From: Allomyces macrogynus ATCC 38327
Lineage: Eukaryota; Blastocladiomycota; Blastocladiomycetes; Blastocladiales; Blastocladiaceae
Direction: 5' to 3'
Assembly: GCA_000151295.1 (NCBI GenBank)
Contig: GG745361.1
Location: 199,650-243,313, forward strand
DNA length: 43,664 bases
A program made the translations under genes and the position numbers. Each line of letters begins with the position of its first letter. Within the stretch, counting starts at the first letter, position 1. Of this stretch, positions 1 through 9,834 are shown in pieces. Below the pieces are notes generated by a model. That model had not been told where the DNA came from, did not search any database, and was given only the letters and a program-made list of their open reading frames with translations.

Positions 1-1514
1 ACTTCTTGCGGTCCAACGGGTACTGCATCATGAGCAACGGGAAATTCGTGAGGCATGGCCGTTTCATACTGCTCAGGCACTTCGTCATGCTCGGGGTTTG
101 CACCCCGCACAGATATGGTCAGAACGCGCGCACGATGCACGACCGTTTCGGCTTCACTGAACTGGTGCGGGATGCCGGGCACAGTGGTGAGCAGCACCAC
201 CTTGGTGTCCATCATTCCTTGCGGCACGCCCGTCACTTCGCCATCGTCATCGAGACGCCATTCGAGCTCATTTTCGTCGTCCGTCATGGTGGACAGCGCA
301 TACAGCGTGCCGGCCTGGTAGAAGACAAAGCCCCAATTGATATTCAAGGCCTTGACCATCAGGAACGCGTCGAGTAGTGGCAGCGCAACTTTACAGACGA
401 GGGTCGTAATGTTGATGGGCGTGAGGTCAATTTCAAACGTGCCCAGAACGCTGGCGATACTTTGTGCAACGCCCACAAGAGCCATCTTCATTTTGGCGCG
501 GTCCTCCATTTCGCATGCACCAGGCGAGAGAAGATCGGTCACGTCGTTCACGACTCGGTGGACAATGTCCTTCGTGCTTTCATCGCCAGCCAGCTCGGCG
601 TGCTGAGCAAGAGCATACAGTTCGCCAACCTTGACGTGTAGGGCCACTTGAACGCTCTCTACAACTTCCATAGCCACGTTGATGCGGCCGCGCAGCCCAA
701 TCTCGTTTAAGCCCTTCTGCTCGGCGGCCTGCTTCAATTGATCCCACACCATTCCAAGAGCGAGGCAAGCTGCCTCAAATGCAGACGAGCAAACGAGCGC
801 GCGCGCATGCTCTGTCCGCCACGCACTCGTCACCAGGTTGTGCGCCTCGTCCTTACCAAGCTCTTGCTCTTGATCTAGCACCTTGTCGAGCAATCCACGC
901 AGCTGCTTCTTGGAATTCTGGACAAACCGGGTCCGAAACGCCGCCTTGTCCTTGTGGTGCTTGACTTGCATCGAGATGAGCGTTTCAAGGACGCTCTCGA
1001 CGGCGAGAAGCTTAGTGTGAATGTCGAGCGTGCATGCATCAATGTTTCCAACGCGCGCTTGCTTTGCAGAGATCGCAGCTGGTTCACTCGACGGCACCAG
1101 AACAGGCCTTTGAGCGCCAGGGTTGGCCACTTGCACAGAAATGACCAACGTGGTCTCTTCAGTCGGAGTTCTGGCATGGGCGGTCTGATCCTCGAGGGTC
1201 TGCTCCTCGCCGGTCTGCTGTTCATTCAAGGATACCAAAGCGAGTCCCTGATCAGGCTCGGCCGCGATCACTTGCACGCTATCAGCAACCTTGAGTTCTC
1301 CATCCGAACGTCTGGTACAGTCCGTCAAGTGATCATGCTTGGCTCTCGCATCCGAACAAGCGGGAGCGCTCTTCGATTTCGATCTTTTCGGCTTGGGCAA
1401 AGGAGCTTTTTTAACAGGGAGGCTTGCATCTCGCTGCGGGAAAATACTTGCACGTTGTGGCTGCATTCGGGTCTGGCCAGTGAGATTGCTGTAAAAGGGC
1501 GGTCTCGCGCTCAT
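1..1514 (-). CDS. Unrecognised protein, 5' part only (runs off the left edge)
   Basis: A single uninterrupted minus-strand frame runs from ATG at 1514 to the window edge, at least 504 codons with no stop. An in-frame TGA lies eight codons upstream of this ATG, so the start is well bounded. The first ~150 residues are polar and low in complexity, with a basic patch near residue 40 (KPKRSKSKS). Residues ~150-330 look alpha-helical and rich in Ala, Leu, Glu and Lys, with a possible coiled-coil segment around KKQLRGLLDKVLDQEQELG. The part after ~360 looks more beta-like. I see no signal peptide or membrane segment. A TATA-like box lies about 90 bp upstream. The gene is divergent from the HSPA12-like gene at 2212. 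I do not recognise the family. The length and absence of stops make it a real gene, but its function and 3' end are unknown. Confidence 0.7.
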   Translation of the reverse strand, partial: MSARPPFYSNLTGQTRMQPQRASIFPQRDASLPVKKAPLPKPKRSKSKSAPACSDARAKHDHLTDCTRRSDGELKVADSVQVIAAEPDQGLALVSLNEQQTGEEQTLEDQTAHARTPTEETTLVISVQVANPGAQRPVLVPSSEPAAISAKQARVGNIDACTLDIHTKLLAVESVLETLISMQVKHHKDKAAFRTRFVQNSKKQLRGLLDKVLDQEQELGKDEAHNLVTSAWRTEHARALVCSSAFEAACLALGMVWDQLKQAAEQKGLNEIGLRGRINVAMEVVESVQVALHVKVGELYALAQHAELAGDESTKDIVHRVVNDVTDLLSPGACEMEDRAKMKMALVGVAQSIASVLGTFEIDLTPINITTLVCKVALPLLDAFLMVKALNINWGFVFYQAGTLYALSTMTDDENELEWRLDDDGEVTGVPQGMMDTKVVLLTTVPGIPHQFSEAETVVHRARVLTISVRGANPEHDEVPEQYETAMPHEFPVAHDAVPVGPQE

Positions 1515-1597
1515 GGTGGAGCAGCTGCAGCCGCGTCAAATTGCTGCAAGAGTCAGAGGAGGATCAAGAAACAGCGGGAGGATGGGGCCGTCAAGCG

Positions 1598-1607
1598 CTA
1601 TTTATAC
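1598..1607 (-). promoter_or_regulatory. TATA-like box for the left-edge gene
   Basis: Read on the minus strand this is GTATAAATAG, about 85-95 bp upstream of the ATG at 1514. Similar TATA sequences precede several other genes in the window at comparable distances. Confidence 0.5.
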
Positions 1608-2030
1608 TCGGAGGCAATGCTCGCACCACGAGCAATCATATTGCTTGTAGCCAATTTCCACGTCACGATCCTGGCCACTTCCGCGTCATAACGCTGTGCG
1701 AGTTTGATGCGTGTCTCAGCACAAATGGGCTTGCTGCTGTCGCGCGTCGGTTGTGGCAGTCCTGAAGTGACCTAGAACGAAAGCTGCCTCAGCTGGAGCC
1801 CCCCCCCTGCGTCGCAAGCACTGCGAACAGTGCTCTGTCTGTTGTGATGCGCATGCAACTTGGCTGGATGGGGCGAAGCACGCCAGTGTTTACCTTTGAG
1901 ACAACAACAAAGGAGGGCGCCTTCCACGTCATGACAACCGACCCGCAGCCAACTTGACTGTTCATCATTCCACAGTTCGAATGCGCTTGCGCGGAGCTTT
2001 ACCAAGTCACTGGCGCAGGGCAAAACATCG

Positions 2031-2040
2031 GTATAAATTT
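2031..2040 (+). promoter_or_regulatory. TATA-like box for the HSPA12-like gene
   Basis: GTATAAATTT lies about 175 bp upstream of the ATG at 2212, leaving room for a 5' leader of roughly 150 nt. The assignment rests on sequence and position only. Confidence 0.4.
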
Positions 2041-2211
2041 GGAGCCAACCTCCCTCAGACAAGGAAATTGTGCACCGGCTTGTTGCTTCCTCCCTTCTCA
2101 ACGCCAGATCACCAACAACTTGCCTCCAAGCGATCCGATCTGTTCTCAGATTCTTGTCTCTCATTACTCAACGACGCGGTCTAATTTCGGGCGTGGCAAG
2201 CATCAGCAAGC

Positions 2212-4313
2212 ATGACTCTGGACGACAAGATATCGAAACATGTCGCCATTGACTTTGGCACAAGTCATTCGGGGTTTGCCTTGATCGTCAATACTTTTTT
2301 GCACGTGGTAAGCGACATGGATACGGGCGCGGACCTTGCTGAGTTGGAAAAGCTGCACTTTGAAAACTACATCAAGTACAAGTCGCTGTGGCCAGGCTCA
2401 GCAGAGCCATACCCGAAAACACGCACCGCCCTGCTCTACCGCAGCAACGGGTCGTTGAGTTCGTGGGGCAACCAGGCGGAAAATCAATACCTTGGCATGA
2501 AAAAGGCCGAGCAGGACCAGCACATTTTTATTGAGCGGTTCAAGCTATTTCTCGACGAATCGCGCAAGCATGTCGACCCAGCCATGGAAAAACTCAAGGC
2601 GCTCGGCAAAGACATTGATGATGTGATTGCCGACTATCTGCGGGCGTTGGCCGGGGCGGTGCGCCAGAAATACGAGGAGCTAAGCCGAACCGGGTCTGTA
2701 TCTGTCTACTCGATTGTTGTGGAGGGATATGGATGAGGAGGACTCCGTTGACAAATGGAAATTAACAGAAATGACGCGGAATCGATACTTGTAGCAATTG
2801 GAACCCGCGCGACATGCATTGGTGCCTGACGGTGCCTGCCATGTGGTCACTCAAAGCCATGGACACGATGCAGAGGGCCATACACAAGGCCGGCCTGACC
2901 GATGTGGCGCAAAACGCGAGCAACCTCCGGTTTTGCTCGGAGCCCTTGGCGGGCTTGCTCTACGAGCTATTGACAGAACAGTCGTCCTCCAGACATCGGT
3001 TTTCTGGTGAGAATGATGTGCTCATTCGGCGAAATGATCCGGTTTTGATTGTCGACATGGGTGCGGAAGCTTGCCCACGCTTGCTCTCGCTCACAGCGGG
3101 ATGCCACGTGTATCAAACTCATCTCTCTGATCCATATTCCCGTGCGACTATAGGCGGCGGCACTGTCGACCTGACGGCCATGCGTGTGTGCGGCGACGGG
3201 TTCAAGGAAATCGTGCCAGGGCTTGGCGCATCATGCGGCTCCACCATGCTTGATCTTGCGTTCCTTAACATGTTCCGTGACGTGGTTGGCGTGACCGACT
3301 TCGACCGCATCGTCCAAAAGAACCCGCAGCCCAAGGCCAAACTCTTGAATGGCTGGCGCAAGTGCAAGCTGTCTTTTCAAGAAAACAACGACGGCCAAAT
3401 GGACTCGCTGGCACCGATTCCCGTGTCCAACGTCCTTCGACGCCTTTGCGATTCAATTGAAGAAGGTGATCCGCTGCCTGGTACTGGCGGCGCGACGTTG
3501 GACGACGGCGAGCTTTATGTAACGCGTAACACGATGCAGCAGCTCTACCGGGACATTGTGGAGGAGATTCACGGTCTGATTTTGAGCATGCTCGGCGCGT
3601 GCAGTCGCAAGGGAGTCGACATCACACACATTGTGTGTGTCGGCGGCTTCTCGCAGTCCACGTACCTGATCAAGGCGCTCCGTGAGCGGTTACAGGGAAG
3701 CGGGGTTCCGGGTTCTCACGTCAATGAACGGAGTGCCGCCGTGTTACTGGGCGCGGCCCGTTTATGGTACGATTTGCTTGCGCAGACCCCCACAATGTAC
3801 GCTTTGATCGGCTTACATCCTGCCACGCTCCATTTTCCAGCCTGCCGCCCGGAGCTCCTGATCAACCAAATTGCACGCGTCACGTATGGCGTTGGCATCA
3901 ATATGATCTACTCACCTGAGCGTCATGGGCCACGCGACAGCCATGGCAGTCGACTGTTCACGGACGCGGATGGGGATGAATGCTTGCGCGACTACTATGA
4001 CGTCTGGATTCGGAAAGGCGACACCTTGGTTCCTGGCCCCATCGCAACAAGGTCGTACGTTCCTGCTCATCATGCTGTGACAATGGTCACCCTCAGGGTG
4101 TTCGTTTCACCGCAAGAGGACCCTGGATTTATCGACATTGGCGACGCGAAGTGCATTGGCAAGTTGACAGTGAGCGTCAAACCCTATACAAATCGCTCTG
4201 ATCGTGACGAACTGGAAGTCACTCTCAGAATGGGACCATCGGACCTCATGTTCAGCGCCATCAACAAGCGGACCAAGGAAAAAGTTGAAAGTCGATTTGA
4301 TTTCCAATATTGA
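2212..4313 (+). CDS. HSPA12-like Hsp70-fold ATPase
   Basis: Proposed exons are 2212-2693, 2795-3060, 3154-3759 and 3841-4313, giving about 608 residues, a normal length for the HSPA12 branch. The N-terminus has the actin/Hsp70 phosphate-1 motif (VAIDFGTSHSG, residues ~11-21). Exon 2 opens with WNPRD and LTVPAMWS. Splicing 3061-3153 rebuilds the phosphate-2 motif VDMGGGTVDLT near residue 250, and VCVGGFSQS near 410 is the adenosine motif. The C-terminal domain contains RVTYGV and ends in a beta-rich segment (SRFDFQY). Introns 3061-3153 (93 nt) and 3760-3840 (81 nt) are both multiples of three without stops, so unspliced reading leaves extra segments. The second has a weak donor (GTTTAT) and is less certain. 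HSPA12 proteins lack the classical Hsp70 substrate domain, and the client of this one is unknown. A broken relative lies at 13.2-13.6 kb. Confidence 0.85.
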
Positions 4314-4653
4314 GGTGACGCGCTCATTTGCAGTCGCGGGCCGCTAGTGTTGATTTTTGAATCGAAAGAACATATTGCGATTTTGCGATTCACATCTCTT
4401 TCAGCGAGCCGAAGCAGGGGTCGCACCAACTGGTCCACAAACACTTGACCGAGGTCGGCTTGGTGATATCAAGCGACACGCGACTGGCGCACAGCGAGAC
4501 GCGAGCGAGTAAAGAACAAGGGCATCCATAACGTTGAGGTTCCGGGGAGGATATACAAATTTATCGCTCTCAACCGAGTGACAACATTCGGCCTCATCCA
4601 TGGCCCCTCACGCGCACGTCGCGCGGAACCGATCCCAATCCGTCCTTGCCTGT
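4314..4653. other. Convergent intergenic spacer
   Basis: This 340-bp stretch lies between the 3' ends of the HSPA12-like gene (+) and the secreted protein gene (-). I see no credible gene, RNA or repeat in it. It presumably holds both 3' untranslated regions. Confidence 0.5.
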
Positions 4654-5282
4654 TTAAGGCGTGGCACACAGCGGGTACGCCGGCGCGGTCACCAATGTAA
4701 CCGCGTCGCCCGTGCCCGACACTGTGAGCTGCAGGTCAACGCCGCCGTACGTGTCGGTATTCCACGAGTCCACAATGACGGCGTCGGTCGGGTTCACGTT
4801 GATCCCCGGGCTCGCGCGCACGACGCCCAGCACCTGTTCCCAGTTGGCGGAGGTGACACCCGCGAGAACCATGCCCTGCGCGGCACACGCAGCGGTTGCG
4901 GCGGTGGGCTTTCGTGAGGGCGCAGTAAGGCAGGAGCAGTTCCGGCGTGAGTCCGAATGCAATTCAAAGTGCGGGACACGTCAGTTTCTTCCGTCATGCT
5001 TGAAACGTGCAACTCATAGCGCGTCGCACCCTTGTCTTGCCTATTGATGGTCACTTGGAACCGATCACCCGTGCAGGTCGCGTCGACTATAAGGGCACAT
5101 CCGGGCGCGCCCAGCGTCACGGCAAACTCGGTCTTCCCGCCGGCCGGCGGCTGATGAAAGAACTGGGTCCAGTATGTGTCGAAGTGGGTGATGGCAAAGA
5201 TCGCCTGTGCCGTTCCGGCCAGCGCGACGAGGAGGACCGCGAGCGCGGCCAGGAGCGAGACGGGAAGAAGTCGGGTCATCAT
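4654..5282 (-). CDS. Small secreted protein of unknown family
   Basis: Exon 1 is 5282-4980 and exon 2 is 4908-4654, joined in phase 0 across a 71-nt intron with a weak donor (GTGTCC). The result is about 185 residues. The protein begins with a strong signal peptide: MMTR, then a hydrophobic core of Leu, Ala and Val, ending at AGTAQA near residue 27. The mature part is short, beta-rich by eye, and has about five cysteines (including GAPGCAL, DATCTG and ATAACAAQ), consistent with disulfides in an extracellular protein. The start at 5282 is chosen because the signal peptide begins there; the frame is open further upstream but the extra sequence is not protein-like. A TATA-like box lies ~100 bp upstream. 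I do not recognise a domain. If the intron is wrong, the two halves would instead be joined by an indel. Confidence 0.65.
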
Positions 5283-5377
5283 GGTTGAAACGTCAAAGTT
5301 GGTGCGGAGTCGGTTTGAATGGGCGACTGGACACGTGCCAAGCCCAAGAACCCGAAAGAGAAAGGGGACCGCAGGGA

Positions 5378-5387
5378 CTATATATCC
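5378..5387 (-). promoter_or_regulatory. TATA-like box for the secreted protein gene
   Basis: On the minus strand this reads GGATATATAG, about 96-105 bp upstream of the ATG at 5282. Confidence 0.45.
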
Positions 5388-5801
5388 GCACAGGATCGTG
5401 CAGCGGCGCGTTTGAGATGCAGGTGTTCGCGAGGGAGGCGTGGAAGAGAAGCGTGACATAGTCAAAGACTGACAGGCTGAGGGCAAACTGCGGCAGCAGG
5501 TTGTTGTATACGGCAAAAGCTAAACTTGACAATAAAAATTGTCAGATCAAAAACGGGCGAAACGGGCCCTCAACGAAGTAACCGTGGACGTGCTCTGGAT
5601 CCCCTGGCACACGTCATTTGACGTTCGAGCCGTTTTGAACCCGCTAGTTCGTTCTGAAGAACTGCACGGTCTCTATACCGAAACAACGAGGCTCAGAGTC
5701 ATCAATCAATTGTCCCTAACTTGCCCGATCATGAGCGGGTGGTAATGCACAGATGTATGCATAGTATTGATATCCTGCCAAGGAAAATCCTTTGCTGCGA
5801 C
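5388..5801. other. Intergenic region upstream of the secreted protein gene
   Basis: This ~410-bp region lies between the promoter of the secreted protein gene and the 3' end of the Mdm34 gene, both on minus. Short open frames are present but none has protein-like composition or a recognisable motif. I see nothing further in it. Confidence 0.4.
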
Positions 5802-8023
5802 TCATCGCCACCCACTGGCCACCTCCCACTCGGACTCGGACTCGCCAATTGTGAACGTCGCGCGCGACCTCGGCGCCGTCACTCCATCCCGGCCATCGTC
5901 GGCCTCCCAGGCATCCTCTTCTCCGGGCCCCAACTCCAGCGACCCCGGCGCCGATTCCGGGAACCCCTCCCCGTCTTCGTCCTGCGCCGGGTCCGACTGG
6001 GTCGGCTCACGTGGACGCAAGTCCACCGTAAACACGCGCCGACACACGGGCCGCCGTCCCCTCCGCCCGGGCCGATGCAAGTGCACCACATGGTGGTGCC
6101 CATCATCCGTGACAAAATGCTCGGCGGCCTCCGCATCCGCTGTGGCCGCGGCCGTCGCTGCGGTCGGCGCCATATGGTGCGCAACGTGTGGCGCAGCCTT
6201 GCGCATCGTGCGGAACGTCGAGTGCACGTGTTCGCGCGAAAACGGCGAGATCGACTGGTTCGCGTTGTACAGGTTGGCCAGTTGCGCGGCCATGAAGTTG
6301 GCCGACGGGGTCGAGCGTCGTCGCGCCGCGCATAGATGAGGTGGGGGGCGCGGGGGCTGATGCGACCATGAATGACGGCGTGCGCACACCCATCCGGGGA
6401 GTGCCGCGGCGCGACTGGCCGGCAGAAACGGTACCGGCGGTCGGCGTGGGGGCGCCGGGAGCGCCCGCGGGAGCGGTCGCGGAGCGCGCGTGCGCGGTGC
6501 CCGCCGCGCCAGCGGTGGAGAGGAGAACCGCAGGCGACGAGGACGTGGAGAGAAGCGACGCCGACGACGGAGACGGTGCCAGGCCCGCAAGCGCCGCGTG
6601 TAAGTGTTGTTGTAGGTATTGCCGGTTGAACCGGTGCACGCGCAGACCCGCGGTTCCGCTCACCGCCGTTCTGGTCGTCATGGTTGACGTGCGCGACGTG
6701 GCCGACGAGGAACGGCGGGATGCCGGCCCAGCACTCGGCGCGCGCGAGTCCCCGCCGTCGCCAGCGCGCCGCACGCGCGGTGGGGATCCAGAGTACATGG
6801 AGCTCGAACTCGACGACCGCGATCCTGACCGCGACGCTGTCGGCCCGCGCGCCCTGCGCGCACGGTCACGCCCACGCGCCCTACCATCGTCGTCAGAGTC
6901 CATGGCGCGCGCGAGGCCCGTACGCGATACAGGCTGTGCGGCGGGGACACGGAACAATCTCTGCGCGAGCGATGCAAAGAAATCGGGCGGTGGCGGCGCG
7001 TCGGGCGGGTTATGAAGGGCCTTGGCCACGCGCACCCAGTCGTCGCGGTCGAGGTCGACGGGCTCGTCGATCACGGCGGAGCCGTCGTTCCCGACCCATG
7101 CGGTGGCTGAGGTCGTGCTCGTAACAGGTTCGGTGTTGGCGCGGTCGTGGAACGCTGGCGGGAGAGTGGTGCGCGCAGCGGTCGGGCGTGACGGGGAGAC
7201 AGGTGCCGACGCTGCGACCATGGTATCGGGCCCCGCGCGCGCAGCGATGCGGCGCGCCTCGACGTACCGCCGCGAGCTTGAGTGGACGAGCGCCGGCAAG
7301 TCTTCCTTAAAGAGCTTTTTCAGCAACTTTTCGATTTCGGACTGCAAAAAGCGCCGGATCGTGGCCATGTGGTCGAACGTTGACGAGACGTGCACATTTT
7401 CGAGCGGGTCGTTCTTGAACGCCAGCGTGATGCCCTTGGCCTGGTCGACGACGAGCGACGCGATCCCGTAGAGCCGCAGCTGGCTGATTTTCAGCTGCAG
7501 CGGCACGATCAGAGGCGCGTTGGCGGCGATCATGGCGGCCGAGGTGCCGAGCAAGCCGCCGAGTTGCGGGCCGCCAATCGAGAGCGTGTGGCCGTCGACG
7601 ATCGGGTTGGCCTACGGGTGGAGAATATCCCTGGTCAGGAGAAGCGAACAGGAAAGACGGATGATATCTACGGGCACACAGTGCGCGCGTGCACGCAAAA
7701 AGTGGACGAGCGCACCGGAGCACAGAGCCGTCAGGCGCACCTCTTCCACTGCCTCAACGCACCTGCACGCTTGTCTGCAGTGTAATGTACGCATCGCCCG
7801 CATACGAGAGCCGGAAAATACCGCGCAACTTGTCGGACGAGAGTTCAACGAGTTCGAGAATCTCGAGGTCTGGCGCAATCGTGCCCAGGTCGAGTTCCGT
7901 GACGATAATATCACCGGCAATGTTCGGAGGCTTGTCGCCCTTGTTGAGCGCTGCCGTCAGCTCAGTTGCGGCCGACTTGTAGAAATCAGCCGAGAAGCGC
8001 GGCCACTCAAAAACAAACGCCAT
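5802..8023 (-). CDS. MDM34: ERMES complex subunit Mdm34 (frame break in the assembly)
   Basis: Mdm34 is an outer-mitochondrial-membrane SMP-domain protein of the ER-mitochondria encounter structure, which tethers the organelles and moves phospholipids. Exon 1 (8023-7763) starts [11 protein letters not shown] and contains [14 protein letters not shown] and [13 protein letters not shown] 151-nt intron (donor GTGCGT) leads to exon 2 (from 7611) with [25 protein letters not shown] and [17 protein letters not shown], all typical of the Mdm34 SMP domain (about residues 1-195). A long Ser/Arg/Pro-rich region follows. The family's C-terminal block ([17 protein letters not shown]) is present but in a different frame. 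Dropping one base from the six-G run at 6343-6348 (C on the coding strand) rejoins the frame through to the stop at 5802, giving about 690 residues with an acidic tail. The gene is divergent from the DNAL4 gene. Confidence 0.85.
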
Positions 8024-8446
8024 CGTGAGGTCGCTGCTAAGTGGAGTCGCTTGGCGGGTTGGTCCAGGTGCGGGTACTTGCAGCGGGTGCTGCTCGGTGT
8101 GCTTGTCGTTGTCGTTGTCGCGGTGCCGTTGGCAACTGACAAGACGAATATGGCAACGCAAACATAATGAGGATAATTTCATTTGTCAACCCTCAAGTGA
8201 CCGCGATTGTCATCCACCACACTGCTCTGCACAACCCCGTTGATCTCGCGCGGACGACGACTTCTGCCGTTCTCGCCGCCGCATCTCACTCGCACTGGGT
8301 GCAACCGATTCTTAGCCACTTTCTCTTCATTCACCACCTGGCCACGACCCGCTTGCTGCCGCCCCGCGCCCGCACCGTCGCAACCCGGCCTCACGTCGCC
8401 GCAACGTCGATCCTGATCTGCCCCAACCCCGTCACCAACAAGCAGC
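8024..8446. promoter_or_regulatory. Divergent promoter region, Mdm34 / dynein light chain
   Basis: A 423-bp spacer between the ATG at 8023 (-) and the ATG at 8447 (+). It has no convincing TATA box or repeat. It must carry both promoters unless a first non-coding exon lies elsewhere. Confidence 0.45.
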
Positions 8447-8962
8447 ATGGCCGCCGTATCCGACTCCAACCCCAACTTGGCCGATAACAAGGGCTCGTCG
8501 ACCGACGCGGCTAAGGGCGGTGACGGCAAGGATGACAAGGATGCACGCAAAGTCTTCAACTACCCGCTCGTCAAGGTACTGTGCCAGTAGCGCTCGTCAT
8601 GCTCGGTCCCGCGCACATGCTCACGCCCCGATTTACCCCACCAGTACACGGACATGAGCGAGGAACTGCGCATCGAGACGGTCGACATGGTCGTCACGTA
8701 TCTCGAAAAGCATCCGGGCAACTACGAGGTGCGCTCATTTCTGTGAGTCTGTCGCGACCTGTTCCATCTCCGTACGCAGCTGACCGGCGGGCTCATCTAG
8801 GCCGCGGCCAAGGCCGTCAAGGAAGTCATGGACAAGAAGTGCGGCACGTCCTGGCACGTGGTCGTTGGCGAAGGGTTCGAGTTTGAAGTCACCTACGAGA
8901 TGCGCAACCTGCTCTTCATGTATTTCGGGACCTTTGGCGTGTTGCTGTGGAAGGCGATTTGA
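8447..8962 (+). CDS. DNAL4: Axonemal dynein light chain, DNAL4 type
   Basis: Exons are 8447-8575, 8645-8728 and 8801-8962, all joined in phase 0 by introns of 69 and 72 nt, giving 124 residues. After a Lys/Asp-rich leader of ~37 residues the LC8-like fold begins. Landmarks are FNYPLVKYTDMSEELRIETV, a central helix ending in KAVKEVMDKKCG, then TSWHVVVGEGF, and a final strand LFMYFGTFGVLLWKAI. The PLV...DM.EE..RIE pattern and the long C-terminal strand fit the DNAL4 subfamily better than cytoplasmic DYNLL, so I infer a flagellar outer-arm role. The leader is longer than in animal DNAL4. A flagellar dynein subunit is expected in a zoospore-forming fungus and would be absent from most terrestrial fungi. 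Confidence 0.9.
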
Positions 8963-8972
8963 CGCGGGAAGT

Positions 8973-8993
8973 GGGGGGGGGGGGGGGGGGGGG
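8973..8993 (+). repeat. Homopolymer of 21 G
   Basis: An uninterrupted run of 21 guanines starts 11 bp after the stop of the DNAL4 gene. It lies in that gene's presumed 3' UTR and downstream of the convergent NC2-alpha gene. Such a run can form G-quadruplexes in RNA or DNA. Its exact length in the genome is uncertain because long G runs are often miscalled. Confidence 0.8.
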
Positions 8994-9222
8994 ACTTGAG
9001 GTGGGGAAGATGGCACTCGAAAGGACCCAGAAACCATTGATCTATTTACACGTGGATGGACCAAATCGCTCCACTGGAGGCAAACGCTCCACCGCCGCAC
9101 AGCGACGGGCCGGTGCGGTGGAGAAAGAAGGAGGGGTAATGAGAGAAGCACGGCCGAACGTGAAGAGGTGGAGATTCAAAACAGCAGCACGAACGATAAC
9201 GGCACACGACACAGCACGACCC

Positions 9223-9834
9223 TCACGCGCCTTCTTCCTCTGTCGCCTTTTTCCTATAGACGGACGGCAAGACGCAGTGAGTCCCAAAATGCCGCATACC
9301 AACCAACACGAGTGAAAACACGAGCGCACCTCCGCGGCGCGCGCTTTTTCGGCGCCGGCGCGGGTGCGGCTGCCTCGTCCACGGCCTCGTCGCTCCCTTC
9401 CTCACCCGCAGCCGCTGCTGCCACTGCTGCCGACTTCCTCGGCCGCCCACCCCCACGGCTCGCGGCCGCGGGCCGACCGGCGCATCCTCGACGTCCTGCA
9501 CCGTCTCGCGCAGGGAAATCAAACTGGTCGGTGGTGAAGGATGGCCTGCTTCATGTGACCGGCGTGTACGCGCTTGCCGCCGGCCGCGCGCGTCTGCGCG
9601 ACCGACTCGTCAATCAGCGCCTGCATGAACAGCTCGAGCGCCTTGGAAATGAGCACGGGCGTGGCCTGCGCGACTTTGCCGACGTCTTCGTCGAGCTGCA
9701 TGATCTTCTTGATGCGCGCCTACGGAAGGGAGAGAGGACCTGGGATGAGGATTGGGGACGAGCGGGGTGCGGAGCGGAGGGGAGACGCGGATGCCACATA
9801 CGACAGGGAACTTGGTGCGGTATTTCTTTTGCAT
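9223..9834 (-). CDS. DRAP1: NC2-alpha / DRAP1, histone-fold transcription corepressor subunit (frame breaks)
   Basis: NC2-alpha pairs with NC2-beta (DR1) through histone folds and binds TBP on promoters, modulating preinitiation complex assembly. Exon 1 (9834-9802) encodes MQKKYRTKFPV. An 82-nt intron with donor GTATGT leads to ARIKKIMQLDEDVGKVAQ, then TPVLISKALELFMQALIDE and GHMKQAILHH, a complete histone fold. The family-typical sequence QFDFLRETVQDVED follows but is scattered over frames: an extra C near 9528-9533 and another in the run at 9513-9518 would explain it, with a compensating loss just after. The tail (GRPRKSA, an Ala/Glu stretch, PAPAPKKRAPR) continues to 9330. A last intron (9329-9254, donor GTGCGC) joins KKATEEEGA and the stop. 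The exon as drawn has a net one-base excess. A TATA-like box lies ~180 bp upstream. Confidence 0.8.

Larger units (their letters stand above)
1515..2211. promoter_or_regulatory. Divergent intergenic region between the unknown gene and the HSPA12-like gene
   Basis: This 697-bp spacer separates two outward-facing starts, ATG at 1514 on minus and ATG at 2212 on plus. It carries one TATA-like element in each orientation, listed separately. Open frames inside it are short and lack family resemblance, so I read it as non-coding. Coordinated regulation of the two genes is only an inference from the layout. Confidence 0.5.

Noticed and set aside
954..1691. Plus-strand frame of 245 codons opposite the left-edge gene
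   Set aside because: The minus strand is open for over 500 codons with a defined start and TATA box, and the plus frame has poorer composition.
8973..8993. G run as a designed or vector sequence
   Set aside because: Flanks are ordinary genomic 3' UTR on both sides, with no linker or adaptor sequence.
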